Shown piece after piece: positions 31,960 to 40,228 of a stretch of DNA of 64,000 nt. The position numbers were made by a program, and so were the translations under genes. Numbering within the stretch: the stretch's first letter is position 1; each line of letters begins with the position of its first letter. A model generated the notes under the pieces. The model saw only the letters and a list, made by a program, of their open reading frames with translations, ran no database searches and was not told the origin of the DNA. The DNA is taken from NCBI RefSeq assembly GCF_036194065.1, contig NZ_CP108095.1, forward strand, positions 7,192,001 through 7,256,000, written 5' to 3'. This DNA is from Streptomyces sp. NBC_00239 (GTDB lineage: Bacteria; Actinomycetota; Actinomycetes; Streptomycetales; Streptomycetaceae).

Positions 31960-33174
31960 ATGCGTTACGGACTCCCCGCCGGGGTCGCGGCCCTCGCCCT
32001 CGGCCTGGCCGCAGCCCTGACCCTCACCCCCGCCGCGCACGCCGGACCGACGGGAGCGGCCGGGCCCGCCGCGGCGGCCGCCCCCGCCGCCTTCGCCCAC
32101 CCCGGCGTGCTGAACAGCCGGGCGCAGCTGGACTTCGTACGGACCCAGGTGCAGGCGGGCCGGCAGCCGTGGAAGTCGGCGTTCGACCAGATGCTCGGCA
32201 GCAAGTACGGCTCGCTCGCGCGCACGCCCAGGCCGCGCGCGATCGTGGAGTGCGGCTCCTACTCCAACCCGAACAACGGCTGTACGGAGGAGCGCGAGGA
32301 CGCCATCGCCGCGTACAGCCACGGGCTCGCCTGGTACGTCACCCGGGACGCGCGCCACGCGCGGAAGGCGATCGAACTGATGGACGCCTGGTCCGCCACG
32401 ATCAAGGACCACACCAACAGCAACGCGCCGCTCCAGAGCGGCTGGTCGGGTTCGAGCTGGGCACGCGCCGCGGAACTCGTCAAGCACACGTACACCGGCG
32501 GCTGGCCGAACCAGGGGCGCTTCGCCACCATGCTGCGGAACGTCTACCTGCCCGAGGTGGTGGACGGCCGGCCGAGCAGCAACGGCAACTGGGAACTCAT
32601 CATGACGGACGCCGCGATCGGCATCGCCGTCCACCTCGACGACAAGGCCGCCTACGACAAGGCCATGGCGATCTACCTCGGCCGGGTCCCCGCGTACTTC
32701 TACCTGAAGACCGACGGCGCGCAGCCCGCGTACCCGCCGCGCTCGCACATCGACACGCCCGCCGAGCTCGTCGACTACTGGCACGGCCAGAGCACCTTCG
32801 TCGACGGCCTCGCCCAGGAGACCTGCCGGGACTTCGGGCACACCGGCATGGGCATCGCGGCGGCCATGCACGTCGCCGAGACCTCACGCATCCAAGGACG
32901 CGACCTCTACCCGCAGTTCAAGGACCGCTTCCGGCACGCGCTCGGCTTCCACGCCCGCTACGAACTCGGCGAGGCCGTGCCGTCCTGGCTGTGCCGCGGG
33001 AGCGTGACCAAGGGCCTCGGCCCGGCCACCGAGGTCGGGTACAACGCCCTGCACACGCGGCTCGGCGTCACCATGGAGAAGACCCGCACCCTCACCGAGG
33101 GCCGCCGCCCGGCCGGCACCGACAACCACTTCGAGGCGTGGGAGACCCTCACGCACGCCGACAACCCGAACTGA
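31960..33174 (+). CDS. Secreted alginate lyase-family protein
   Basis: 404-residue exported enzyme. A signal peptide with cleavage after AHA (residue 28) precedes an (alpha/alpha)-barrel of the alginate lyase family (PF05426-like). Conserved segments include SSNGNWELIMTDAAIGIAV and FVDGLAQETCRDFGHTGMG, whose Asn, His and Arg are candidates for uronate neutralisation and catalysis. The natural substrate may be alginate or another polyuronate. ATG at 31960 follows AGGAAGG. The promoter carries a LacI-type operator, so induction by a breakdown sugar is likely. The 3' end is tandemly duplicated past the stop. Confidence 0.88.
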   Translation: MRYGLPAGVAALALGLAAALTLTPAAHAGPTGAAGPAAAAAPAAFAHPGVLNSRAQLDFVRTQVQAGRQPWKSAFDQMLGSKYGSLARTPRPRAIVECGSYSNPNNGCTEEREDAIAAYSHGLAWYVTRDARHARKAIELMDAWSATIKDHTNSNAPLQSGWSGSSWARAAELVKHTYTGGWPNQGRFATMLRNVYLPEVVDGRPSSNGNWELIMTDAAIGIAVHLDDKAAYDKAMAIYLGRVPAYFYLKTDGAQPAYPPRSHIDTPAELVDYWHGQSTFVDGLAQETCRDFGHTGMGIAAAMHVAETSRIQGRDLYPQFKDRFRHALGFHARYELGEAVPSWLCRGSVTKGLGPATEVGYNALHTRLGVTMEKTRTLTEGRRPAGTDNHFEAWETLTHADNPN

Positions 33175-33195
33175 CGCACGCCGACAACCGGACTG
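33151..33195 (+). repeat. Tandem duplication of the alginate lyase gene 3' end
   Basis: ACGCACGCCGACAACC occurs at 33151 (coding) and again at 33174, directly after the stop, each followed by a variant of GAACTGACG. A third, partial copy (CCGAACTGACGGG) appears near 33211. The duplicated tail reads THADN in both copies. Confidence 0.8.
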
Positions 33196-33277
33196 ACGGG
33201 CGCCCACGGCCCGAACTGACGGGCCGGCGGCGGAACGGCAGCCGCCCCGGGCCGCCCGGACCGCCGGGCCGGGCGGC

Positions 33278-34000
33278 TCAGCCCGCGTCGCGGACCTCGG
33301 CCGGAGTCGGCGCGGTGCCGCCGAGGTGGGCCGGCAGCCACCAGGAGTCCTCGGTGCCCTTGGGCTTGGCCGGGTAGGCGCGCTGCGCAGCGTCCAGCAG
33401 CTCCTGGACCCGCTCGCGCAGCCGGCGGGTGATCGCGCCCGCGTACTGGTCGGCGGGCGCCTCCATGGGCTCGCCGACCCGCATGGTCACGGGGATGTGG
33501 CTGCGGCGCAGGTCCTTCGGGCGGCCCTTGGTCCACAGCCGCTGGGTACCCCACAGCGCCATCGGGATCAGCGGGACGCCGGCCTCCTGGGCCATGCGCG
33601 CGGCACCCGACTTGAAGCTCTTCAGCGTGAACGACTGGGAGATCGTCGCCTCCGGGAAGACGCCGATGATCTCGCCCGACCGCAGCGCGCGCAGCGCCTC
33701 CTGGTAGGCCGCCTCACCCTGGGTCCGGTCCACCGGGATGTGCTTCATCGCGCGCATCAGGGGACCCGACACCTTGTGCCGGAACACCGACTCCTTCGCC
33801 ATGAAGCGCACCAGCCGCTTCGAGGGCCGGGCGGTCAGGCCGGTGAAGATGAAGTCGAGGTAGCCGATGTGGTTGGAGACCAGCACGGCCCCGCCCTGGC
33901 GCGGGATGTTCTCGGTGCCCTTCATGTCGATGCGGATGTCCAGCGCACGGAACAGGGAGTGCGCGGCACCGACGACCGGGGGGTAGACGAGCTCTGCCAT
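33278..34000 (-). CDS. Lysophospholipid acyltransferase (PlsC family)
   Basis: 240-residue membrane-associated acyltransferase that adds an acyl chain to lysophosphatidate or a related lysolipid. The catalytic HX4D motif is NHIGYLD (H44, D49), and the second motif, normally FPEGTRS, is FPEATIS near 114, a Gly-to-Ala and Arg-to-Ile variant that may reflect a different acceptor. Further blocks are VPLIPMALWGTQRLW and a basic C-terminal region. ATG at 34000 gives the standard N-terminus. It is divergent from the thioredoxin-like gene. Confidence 0.92.
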   Translation of the reverse strand: MAELVYPPVVGAAHSLFRALDIRIDMKGTENIPRQGGAVLVSNHIGYLDFIFTGLTARPSKRLVRFMAKESVFRHKVSGPLMRAMKHIPVDRTQGEAAYQEALRALRSGEIIGVFPEATISQSFTLKSFKSGAARMAQEAGVPLIPMALWGTQRLWTKGRPKDLRRSHIPVTMRVGEPMEAPADQYAGAITRRLRERVQELLDAAQRAYPAKPKGTEDSWWLPAHLGGTAPTPAEVRDAG

Positions 34001-34213
34001 GCGGGGAGACCCCTTCTTTCTGCCTGGGAGGTTCTCCCGTGGAAGTTACGCCATCGTAGGTACGTGGCAAGGGGATCGTGCCCCATGGCGGCCCTGCTGG
34101 CCAGTTGAGAGGCATGTGCCCGGAGAGATTCTCGTCACGCCGGGAATGCGGCGGGTCACGGGGGCGCTCGGAACTGCGTACGGGCCGGAACGAGCGGGTG
34201 CAGGGGAGTGCGG

Positions 34214-34540
34214 GTGCGCGGGCAGGACGAGGGCAGGCGGCTGGGGGCCGCGGAACTGGGCGCGGAGCCGGGGGAGCGGGCGACGCTGGTCCAGTTCTCC
34301 AGCGCCTTCTGCCAGCCGTGCCGCGCCACCCGGCGGATCCTCGCGGAGGTCGCCGCGCTGGTCCCGGGGGTCGCGCACATCGAGATCGACGCGGAGGAGC
34401 ACCTCGGCCTGGTCCGGGAGCTGGGCATCGAGAAGACCCCGACCGTCCTCGTCCTCGACGCGGCCGGGGCGATCGTGCGGCGCGCGGCGGGCATGCCGCG
34501 CAAGGCGGACGTGATCGCCGCACTCGGCGCGGCGATCTGA
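34214..34540 (+). CDS. Thioredoxin-like protein
   Basis: 108-residue thioredoxin fold protein with the redox centre CQPC (C33, C36) in QFSSAFCQPCRATRR and the cis-Pro in IEKTPTVLVLD. No signal peptide, so a cytoplasmic disulphide reductase or redox partner is expected. The GTG at 34214 is chosen because AGGGGAG precedes it; a GTG at 34208 would lie on top of that site. The coding end is copied as an inverted repeat beyond the stop (arms 34504-34531 and 34569-34596). Confidence 0.88.
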   Translation: MRGQDEGRRLGAAELGAEPGERATLVQFSSAFCQPCRATRRILAEVAALVPGVAHIEIDAEEHLGLVRELGIEKTPTVLVLDAAGAIVRRAAGMPRKADVIAALGAAI

Positions 34541-34596
34541 CCGGTCGGCCGCCGGGCGTCGGCCGTCGCGCGCCGAGTGCGGCGATCACGTCCGCC
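34504..34596. repeat. 28-bp perfect inverted repeat including the thioredoxin gene 3' end
   Basis: Arms 34504-34531 and 34569-34596 are exact complements over 28 bp, spaced by 37 bp that hold the last codons and the stop. The left arm is coding (it encodes ADVIAALGA), so the right arm is an inverted copy of coding sequence. It would also fold as a very stable transcript end. The rest of 34597-34874 has small GC dyads and the leader of the flavin reductase gene, with no other gene. Confidence 0.88.
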
Positions 34597-34874
34597 GATC
34601 GCCGGCCGGTCGGCGGACCTCCTCCTCGGGCATCCCGGGCCCCTCGTCCGTGCGTTCGGGCCCCGGTCCGTGCTTCCGTCCGGGCCGTGACCCCGCTCGC
34701 ATCTCGCCGTAGTGGCTTGACTGCACCCGCTCACCGTCGACAGGCTGACCGCATGCGGTCTGAACTCCTTCTTTACGGACGGATCCACGTCGATCTCGTC
34801 CGCCACGCGAGCGCGCGCTGTCAGGGTTCGTGAACAGCCCTCACCCGCAGCAGACGACTCCGAAGGACATTCGC

Positions 34875-35399
34875 ATGACGGCTCAGACCGCATTCCCCGC
34901 CACCCCCCTCCAGGGCTCGCCCGAACTCCTGCGCTCCGTCTTCCGGCAGCACGCCGCCGGCGTCGCGGTGATCACCGCTGCCCGGGGCGACCGGCCGGTG
35001 GGCTTCACCGCCACCTCGCTCAGCTCGGTCGCCGCCGAGCCGCCGCTGCTGTCGTTCTCCATGGGCACCGGCTCCTCCAGCTGGCCCGTGATCGCCGAGA
35101 CGGAACACATCGGCGTCCACATACTCGGCGAGCACCAGGCCGAGCTGGCCGGGCTGTTCGCCCGCAGCGGCGCCGACCGGTTCGGGCCGGGCACCGACTG
35201 GCACACCGGGCCCGAGGGCGTGCCGGTGCTGGACGGCGTACCGGCCTGGCTGGTGTGCCGGGTGGTCGCCCGCGTGCCGGCCGGCACGCACCGGCTGGTG
35301 CTCGCCGAGGTGGTCGCGGGCGAGCCCGCGGCGCAGGTCGCGGAGCGGGCCCGGCCGCTGCTCTACCACCAGGGCCGCTTCAACGCGCTGCGCGACTGA
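34875..35399 (+). CDS. Flavin reductase-family protein (FMN-binding split barrel)
   Basis: 174-residue flavin reductase of the HpaC/DIM6 type, which uses NAD(P)H to supply free reduced flavin to monooxygenases. Family segments: RQHAAGVAVITAARGDRPVGFTATSL, PLLSFSMGTGSSSWPVI, LLYHQGRFNAL. ATG at 34875 has AAGGA 7 nt upstream; an in-frame GTG at 34830 lacks one. It stands alone before the etf genes with a small terminator after it. A role supplying FMNH2 to the luciferase-like monooxygenase at 25.5 kb is possible but unproven. Confidence 0.9.
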   Translation: MTAQTAFPATPLQGSPELLRSVFRQHAAGVAVITAARGDRPVGFTATSLSSVAAEPPLLSFSMGTGSSSWPVIAETEHIGVHILGEHQAELAGLFARSGADRFGPGTDWHTGPEGVPVLDGVPAWLVCRVVARVPAGTHRLVLAEVVAGEPAAQVAERARPLLYHQGRFNALRD

Positions 35400-35402
35400 G
35401 TC

Positions 35403-35424
35403 GTGCCTGTTGGCGGGCACTTTT
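35403..35424 (+). terminator. Rho-independent-like terminator after the flavin reductase gene
   Basis: GTGCC (35403-35407) pairs with GGCAC (35416-35420), followed by TTTT. It begins 3 nt after the stop codon region. The stem is short, so efficiency is uncertain. Confidence 0.5.
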
Positions 35425-35555
35425 CGGCCGCGCCGGGCGTTGGCAAGGTCACAGTTCCCCGAGCTTGATTCCTGGCGGGACGCACGGTGTACTGACGAGT
35501 AACATTTCGTTCGGAGCGCGGGTCGCCCCGACCGGGATCCGCCCAGTAAGGCGCC

Positions 35556-35577
35556 TATGCTGCCCTCACAGGGCAGC
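35556..35577 (+). promoter_or_regulatory. Putative -10 box and perfect dyad upstream of etfB
   Basis: TATGCT (35556-35561) resembles a -10 hexamer. GCTGCCCT-CAC-AGGGCAGC (35559-35577) is a perfect 8-bp dyad over the expected transcript start, 33 bp before the GTG. It may be an operator or a 5' hairpin. Confidence 0.5.
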
Positions 35578-35610
35578 AGCCAGAAAAGACGATGCAGTAG
35601 GAGAGCCGGC

Positions 35611-36396
35611 GTGAGCTTGAGGATCGTTGTCTGTGTGAAGTACGTGCCCGACGCCACCGGCGACCGGCACTTCGCCGATGACCTGACCGTCGACCGCGAC
35701 GACGTCGACGGCCTGCTGTCGGAGCTCGACGAGTACGCCGTCGAGCAGGCGCTGCAGATCGCCGACGAGGCGGACGACGCCGAGGTGACCGTCCTGACGG
35801 TCGGCCCCGAGGACGCCAAGGACGCGCTGCGCAAGGCGCTGTCGATGGGTGCCGACAAGGCCATCCACGTCGAGGACGACGACCTGCACGGCACCGACGT
35901 CATGGGCACCTCGCTGGTGCTCGCCAAGGCGATCGAGAAGGCCGGCTATGACCTGGTCGTCACCGGCATGGCCTCCACCGACGGCACCATGGGCGTGCTG
36001 CCGGCGATCCTGGCCGAGCGCCTGGGCGTCCCGCAGGTCACCCTGCTCTCCGAGGTCAAGGTCGAGGACGGCACCGTCACCGGCCGCCGCGACGGCGACA
36101 GCGCCAGCGAGCAGCTCGAGGCCTCCCTGCCGGCCGTCGTCTCCGTGACCGACCAGTCCGGCGAGGCCCGCTACCCCTCCTTCAAGGGCATCATGGCCGC
36201 CAAGAAGAAGCCGGTTCAGGCCTGGGACCTGGAGGAGCTGGACATCGAGGCGGACGAGGTCGGCCTTGAGGGCGCGTGGACCGCGGTCGACTCCGCGGCG
36301 CAGCGCCCGGCCCGCACCGCGGGCAAGATCGTGACGGACGAGGGCGAGGGCGGCAAGCAGCTGGCCGCCTTCCTTGCGGAGCAGAAGTTCATCTAG
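35611..36396 (+). CDS. etfB: Electron transfer flavoprotein subunit beta
   Basis: 261-residue AMP-binding subunit of ETF, which accepts electrons from acyl-CoA and other dehydrogenases. The N-terminus SLRIVVCVKYVPDATG, the block GADKAIHVEDD and the recognition region EQLEASLPAVVSVTDQ, then a YPSFKGIMAAKKKP segment, are typical of EtfB. GTG at 35611 follows AGGAGA. EtfA follows after 88 nt on the same strand, making a conventional etfBA operon, with a palindrome over the likely transcript start. Confidence 0.96.
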   Translation: MSLRIVVCVKYVPDATGDRHFADDLTVDRDDVDGLLSELDEYAVEQALQIADEADDAEVTVLTVGPEDAKDALRKALSMGADKAIHVEDDDLHGTDVMGTSLVLAKAIEKAGYDLVVTGMASTDGTMGVLPAILAERLGVPQVTLLSEVKVEDGTVTGRRDGDSASEQLEASLPAVVSVTDQSGEARYPSFKGIMAAKKKPVQAWDLEELDIEADEVGLEGAWTAVDSAAQRPARTAGKIVTDEGEGGKQLAAFLAEQKFI

Positions 36397-36484
36397 AGCT
36401 GCCTGCCCGGCCGGAAGCCCATCCGAGCTCCGGCCGCTTCCTCAACCGCCCCCCGACATCCCGTAACAGCAGGAGAGCAGTCCC

Positions 36485-37447
36485 ATGGCTGAAGTTCTCG
36501 TCTACGTCGACCACGTGGACGGCGCCGTCCGCAAGCCCACCCTTGAGCTGCTGACCCTGGCCCGCCGCATCGGCGAGCCGGTCGCGGTCGCCCTCGGCGC
36601 CGGCGCCGAGGCCACCGCCGCCACCCTCGCCGAGCACGGCGCGGTCAAGGTACTCACCGCCGACGCCCCGGAGTTCGCCGACTACCTCGTCGTGCCGAAG
36701 GTGGACGCGCTGCAGGCCGCCTACGACGCCGTTTCGCCGGCCGCCGTGCTGGTCCCGTCCTCCGCCGAGGGCAAGGAGATCGCGGCCCGCCTCGCGGTCC
36801 GCATCGGCTCCGGCATCATCACCGACGCCATCGACCTGGAGGCCGGTGACGAGGGCCCGGTCGCGACGCAGTCCGCGTTCGCCGCCTCCTTCACCACCAA
36901 GTCCCGTGTCTCCAAGGGCACTCCGGTCGTCACCGTCAAGCCGAACTCGGCTCCGGTCGAGGCCGCCCCGGCCGCGGGCGCCGTCGAGGCGCTGGCCGTC
37001 ACCTTCGGTGCGCTGGCCACCGGCACCAAGGTCGTCGCCCGCACCCCGCGCGAGTCCACCGGCCGCCCCGAGCTGACCGAGGCCGCGATCGTGGTCTCCG
37101 GCGGCCGCGGCGTCAACGGTGCCGAGAACTTCGCGATCATCGAGGGGCTGGCCGACTCGCTCGGTGCCGCCGTCGGCGCCTCCCGCGCCGCCGTCGACGC
37201 CGGCTGGTACCCGCACTCCAACCAGGTCGGCCAGACCGGCAAGTCGGTCTCCCCGCAGCTGTACATCGCCTCGGGCATCTCCGGCGCGATCCAGCACCGG
37301 GCCGGCATGCAGACCTCGAAGACCATCGTGGCCATCAACAAGGACTCCGAGGCCCCGATCTTCGACCTGGTCGACTACGGCGTGGTCGGCGACCTGTTCC
37401 AGGTCGTCCCGCAGCTGACCGAGGAGATCCAGGCGCGCAAGGGCTAG
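36485..37447 (+). CDS. etfA: Electron transfer flavoprotein subunit alpha
   Basis: 320-residue FAD-binding subunit of ETF. The N-terminal domain ([13 protein letters not shown] through [21 protein letters not shown]) pairs with EtfB; the C-terminal FAD domain shows [63 protein letters not shown] and [12 protein letters not shown], the standard FAD contacts. ATG at 36485 follows AGGAGA. A strong terminator hairpin lies 27 nt after the stop, ending the operon. Confidence 0.97.
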   Translation: MAEVLVYVDHVDGAVRKPTLELLTLARRIGEPVAVALGAGAEATAATLAEHGAVKVLTADAPEFADYLVVPKVDALQAAYDAVSPAAVLVPSSAEGKEIAARLAVRIGSGIITDAIDLEAGDEGPVATQSAFAASFTTKSRVSKGTPVVTVKPNSAPVEAAPAAGAVEALAVTFGALATGTKVVARTPRESTGRPELTEAAIVVSGGRGVNGAENFAIIEGLADSLGAAVGASRAAVDAGWYPHSNQVGQTGKSVSPQLYIASGISGAIQHRAGMQTSKTIVAINKDSEAPIFDLVDYGVVGDLFQVVPQLTEEIQARKG

Positions 37448-37473
37448 TCCTGACCTGGGCATACTCCGTCTCC

Positions 37474-37506
37474 GGGGCCGTGTGGTGATTGTCACCGCAC
37501 GGCCCC
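37474..37506 (+). terminator. Terminator after etfA
   Basis: GGGGCCGTG (37474-37482) pairs with CACGGCCCC (37498-37506), extended internally by a T-G wobble and GGTGA with TCACC around a 3-nt loop. It is a nearly continuous 15-bp stem placed just after the etfBA operon. Confidence 0.8.
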
Positions 37507-37537
37507 GAGTCGTTCCCACGAGTCGGACGGGAGACCA

Positions 37538-37600
37538 TTGACGGAGCGGAATGCCCTGGCTAAATTCTGCTATGCGGATCAATGCTTCCGTGAAGCGGAA
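37538..37600 (+). promoter_or_regulatory. Promoter and IclR-like dyad of the DUF6986 gene
   Basis: -35 TTGACG (37538-37543), 17-nt spacer, -10 TAAATT (37561-37566): one of the best sigma-70-like promoters in the window. TTCCG-TGAAG-CGGAA (37586-37600) lies just downstream of the expected start, where a bound repressor would block elongation. The half-site resembles those of IclR-family regulators such as those of glyoxylate and allantoin genes. Confidence 0.65.
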
Positions 37601-37616
37601 AAGAGGAGTGTGCAGG

Positions 37617-38915
37617 ATGGGTCAGCAGGAGAAGGTGGCAACGAGCCTCGCCGGCGCGGTCAGCGAGGGCATCAGCGCTTCCCTCGCGCCGGTGGACGCG
37701 GAACTCGCGCGCCGCTACCCGGGCGACCCCGGCACCCGCCAGCCCATCCACACCGTCTACGTCCCCGGTGACGTGTTCGCCGCCGACACCATCCGCTCCT
37801 GGGGCGACCAGGCCCTCGCGGCCCTCGACGAGCACGCCCCGGACGCGGACACCTTCGCCAAGGTCCTCGGCATCTCCGACGAGCTGGCCGGCCCGGTCTA
37901 CGACCGCGTACGCGCCAAGCTGGAGCGCGAGCCCATCGAGGACCTGCGCGTCGACTTCGAGGACGGCTTCGGCGTCCGCTCCGACGAGGAGGAGGACCAG
38001 GCGGCCGCCCGCGCCGCCCGGCTCGTCTCCGAGGCCTTCTCCAACGGCACCAACGCCCCCTACATGGGCATCCGCATGAAGTGCATGGAGTCCAACGTCC
38101 GCGACCGCGGCATCCGGACCACCGACGTGTTCCTGTCCGGCCTGCTCGAGCACGGCGGCCTCCCCGACGGCCTCGTGCTGACCCTGCCCAAGGTCACCTA
38201 CGCCGAGCAGGTCTCCGCCTTCGTCGAGCTCCTGGAGGCCTTCGAGTCCTCCCGCGGCCTGCGCCCCGGCCGGATCGGCTTCGAGATCCAGATCGAGACC
38301 AGCCAGTCCATCGTGGCCTCCGACGGCACCGCCACCGTCGCCCGCATGATCGACGCCGCGAAGGGCCGCGCCACCGGGCTGCACTACGGCACCTTCGACT
38401 ACAGCGCCTGCGTCGGCGTCTCCGCCGCCTACCAGTCCAGCGACCACCCGGCCGCCGACCACGCCAAGGCGATCATGCAGGTCGCGGCCGCGGGCACCGG
38501 CGTACGCGTCTCGGACGGCTCCACCAACGTCCTGCCGATCGGCTCGACGGAGCACGTCCACGAGGCCTGGAAGCTGCACTACGGCCTGACCCGCCGGGCC
38601 CTGGCCCGCGCCTACTACCAGGGCTGGGACATGCACCCGGCGCACCTGCCCACCCGTTACGCGGCCGTCTTCACCTTCTACCGCGAGGGCCTCGACGCCG
38701 CCGCGGCCCGGCTGAAGGCGTACGTCGCCAAGATCGAGGGCGACGTCATGGACGAGCCCGCCACCGCCAAGGCGCTGGCCGGCTACCTCGTACGCGGCCT
38801 CGACTGCGGCGCCGTCGGCGCCGAGGAGGTCACCGCCCTGACCGGCCTGACCCGCGCCGAACTGGACGCCTTCGCCATCCCGCGGCGCTCGGCGACCCTG
38901 ACGGCAACCGCCTGA
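37617..38915 (+). CDS. DUF6986 protein, HpcH/HpaI aldolase-like
   Basis: 432-residue enzyme of the phosphoenolpyruvate/pyruvate TIM-barrel superfamily that includes citramalyl-CoA and malyl-CoA lyases. LRVDFEDGFG and the acidic FEIQIETSQSIV segment (metal-binding Glu) are consistent with a Mg2+-dependent aldolase or lyase; GLHYGTFDYSACVG resembles the region that binds the oxoacid in malyl-CoA lyase and malate synthase relatives. ATG at 37617 has GAGGAG 8 nt upstream. It is monocistronic between two hairpins. A function in glyoxylate-type metabolism is suggested by fold and by the promoter dyad, not established. Confidence 0.82.
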   Translation: MGQQEKVATSLAGAVSEGISASLAPVDAELARRYPGDPGTRQPIHTVYVPGDVFAADTIRSWGDQALAALDEHAPDADTFAKVLGISDELAGPVYDRVRAKLEREPIEDLRVDFEDGFGVRSDEEEDQAAARAARLVSEAFSNGTNAPYMGIRMKCMESNVRDRGIRTTDVFLSGLLEHGGLPDGLVLTLPKVTYAEQVSAFVELLEAFESSRGLRPGRIGFEIQIETSQSIVASDGTATVARMIDAAKGRATGLHYGTFDYSACVGVSAAYQSSDHPAADHAKAIMQVAAAGTGVRVSDGSTNVLPIGSTEHVHEAWKLHYGLTRRALARAYYQGWDMHPAHLPTRYAAVFTFYREGLDAAAARLKAYVAKIEGDVMDEPATAKALAGYLVRGLDCGAVGAEEVTALTGLTRAELDAFAIPRRSATLTATA

Positions 38916-38927
38916 TCGTCGTCTCGC

Positions 38928-38964
38928 ACGCCGCGCGGGCCGGAAGATCCAGCCCGCGCGGCGT
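38928..38964. terminator. Bidirectional terminator between DUF6986 and LacI genes
   Basis: ACGCCGCGCGGGC and GCCCGCGCGGCGT form a perfect 13-bp stem around an 11-nt loop, between two convergent genes whose stops are 12 and 38 bp away. Confidence 0.85.
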
Positions 38965-39001
38965 TCTGAGCGCACCGGCGCGGATCGCCGGTCCGGGTCC
39001 G

Positions 39002-40039
39002 CTACGGATGCGGCGGCAGCTCGCCCGAGCCCCGGGCGATGAGCCGGGTCGGGAGCACGATCCGCTCCGGCGCGGGACGCGCCCCCGCCAGCCGGTCGAA
39101 GAGCCGCTCGGTGGCCACCCGCCCCAGTGCCGCCGCGTCCTGCGCGACCACCGTGACCGCGGGCCGCAGCAGATCGGCCAGCTCGAAGTCGTCGAATCCG
39201 ACCAGCGCCACCGGCGGGACGCGGTCGGCCAGCACCCGTACCAGCGTCACCGTCACCCGGTTGTTCCCGGCGAACAGCGCGGTCACCGGTTCGCTGCCGG
39301 CCAGCATCGCCTCGGCCGCCCCGGCCACCCGGCCGGGCGCCGTCGAACCCGGTGCGACCCACGCGTCGTGCACCGGCAGCCCGGCCCGAGCCATCGCCTC
39401 CCGGTAGCCGCGCAGGCGCTCCGTCGCGGTGTGGATGCGGGGGTGGTCGCCGATGAAACCGATCCTGCTGTGCCCGTGCGCGATCAGGTGCGCGACCCCG
39501 TCGCGGGCCCCGCCGAAGCTGTCGGAGAGGACCACGTCCGCGTCGATCAGGCCGGCCGGGCGGTCCACGAACACCGTGGCCATGCCCGCCCGGATCTCCG
39601 GCTCCAGATAGCGGTGGTCGTCCCCGGCCGGGATGACCACCAGCCCTTCCACCCGGCGCGCGCACAGCGCCAGCGCCAGTTCCCGCTCCCGGTCCGGGTC
39701 CTCCGCGCTGGAACCGTTGATCAGCAGCGCGCCGTGCGCCCGCGCGACCTCTTCCACCGCGCGGTTCAGCGGACCGTAGAAGGGGTCGGCCAGGTCCTCC
39801 AGCACCAGGCCGATGCTCGCCGTGCGCCCCTTGCGGAGCACCCGTGCGCTGTCGTTGCGCCGGAAGCCGAGCGTGTCGATCGAGGCCTGCACCCTCCGCT
39901 CGGTTTCCGGGGTGACGCCCGCCTCGGCGTTGACGACCCGCGAGACCGTCTTGAGGCCGACCCCGGCGTGCGCGGCGACGTCCTTCATGGTCGGACGGCT
40001 GCCGTAGCGGGGCTCGGACGGGCGGGGCGGCATGGACAC
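39002..40039 (-). CDS. LacI-family transcriptional regulator
   Basis: 345-residue repressor. The HTH TMKDVAAHAGVGLKTVSRVVN lies at residues 17-37 with the LacI hinge region after it (RRNDSARVLRKGRTASIG), then a periplasmic-binding-protein-like sensor domain (LVLEDLADPFYGPLNRAVEE, ending VALVGFDDFELADLLRPAVT). The GTG at 40039 is preferred over the ATG two codons later because GGAGG is 9 nt before the GTG. A perfect LacI-type dyad lies 97 bp upstream, so it is autoregulated. The similar dyad in the alginate lyase promoter at 31.9 kb is a candidate second target. Confidence 0.93.
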   Translation of the reverse strand: MSMPPRPSEPRYGSRPTMKDVAAHAGVGLKTVSRVVNAEAGVTPETERRVQASIDTLGFRRNDSARVLRKGRTASIGLVLEDLADPFYGPLNRAVEEVARAHGALLINGSSAEDPDRERELALALCARRVEGLVVIPAGDDHRYLEPEIRAGMATVFVDRPAGLIDADVVLSDSFGGARDGVAHLIAHGHSRIGFIGDHPRIHTATERLRGYREAMARAGLPVHDAWVAPGSTAPGRVAGAAEAMLAGSEPVTALFAGNNRVTVTLVRVLADRVPPVALVGFDDFELADLLRPAVTVVAQDAAALGRVATERLFDRLAGARPAPERIVLPTRLIARGSGELPPHP

Positions 40040-40135
40040 GGGCGGGGTCCTCCGGACTGTCGCGGGCGGCTGCGGGCGGTGCGGGCGGGCGCGGGGCGGG
40101 CCGAAAGCCGCCCCGGATTCCAGGGTAGGGCCTAG

Positions 40136-40147
40136 GACAACGTTGTC
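40136..40147. promoter_or_regulatory. LacI-family operator
   Basis: GACAACGTTGTC is a perfect 12-bp palindrome with the CG centre typical of LacI/GalR operators. It lies between the LacI gene and the divergent P-loop/Nudix gene, 97 bp from the LacI start and 81 bp from the other start. Confidence 0.75.
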
Positions 40148-40228
40148 AGGGCCGAGATGGCCGGTAACCGCGTTTCCGTGACAGGGTGTTGCGGGCAAGC
40201 CACTGGGGGCTTCGGAAGAGGGGGATAC

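Noticed and set aside
34557..34640. A second thioredoxin fragment downstream of the thioredoxin-like gene
   Set aside because: The similarity is only the inverted arm of the 28-bp repeat; it is on the opposite strand and too short to be a gene remnant.
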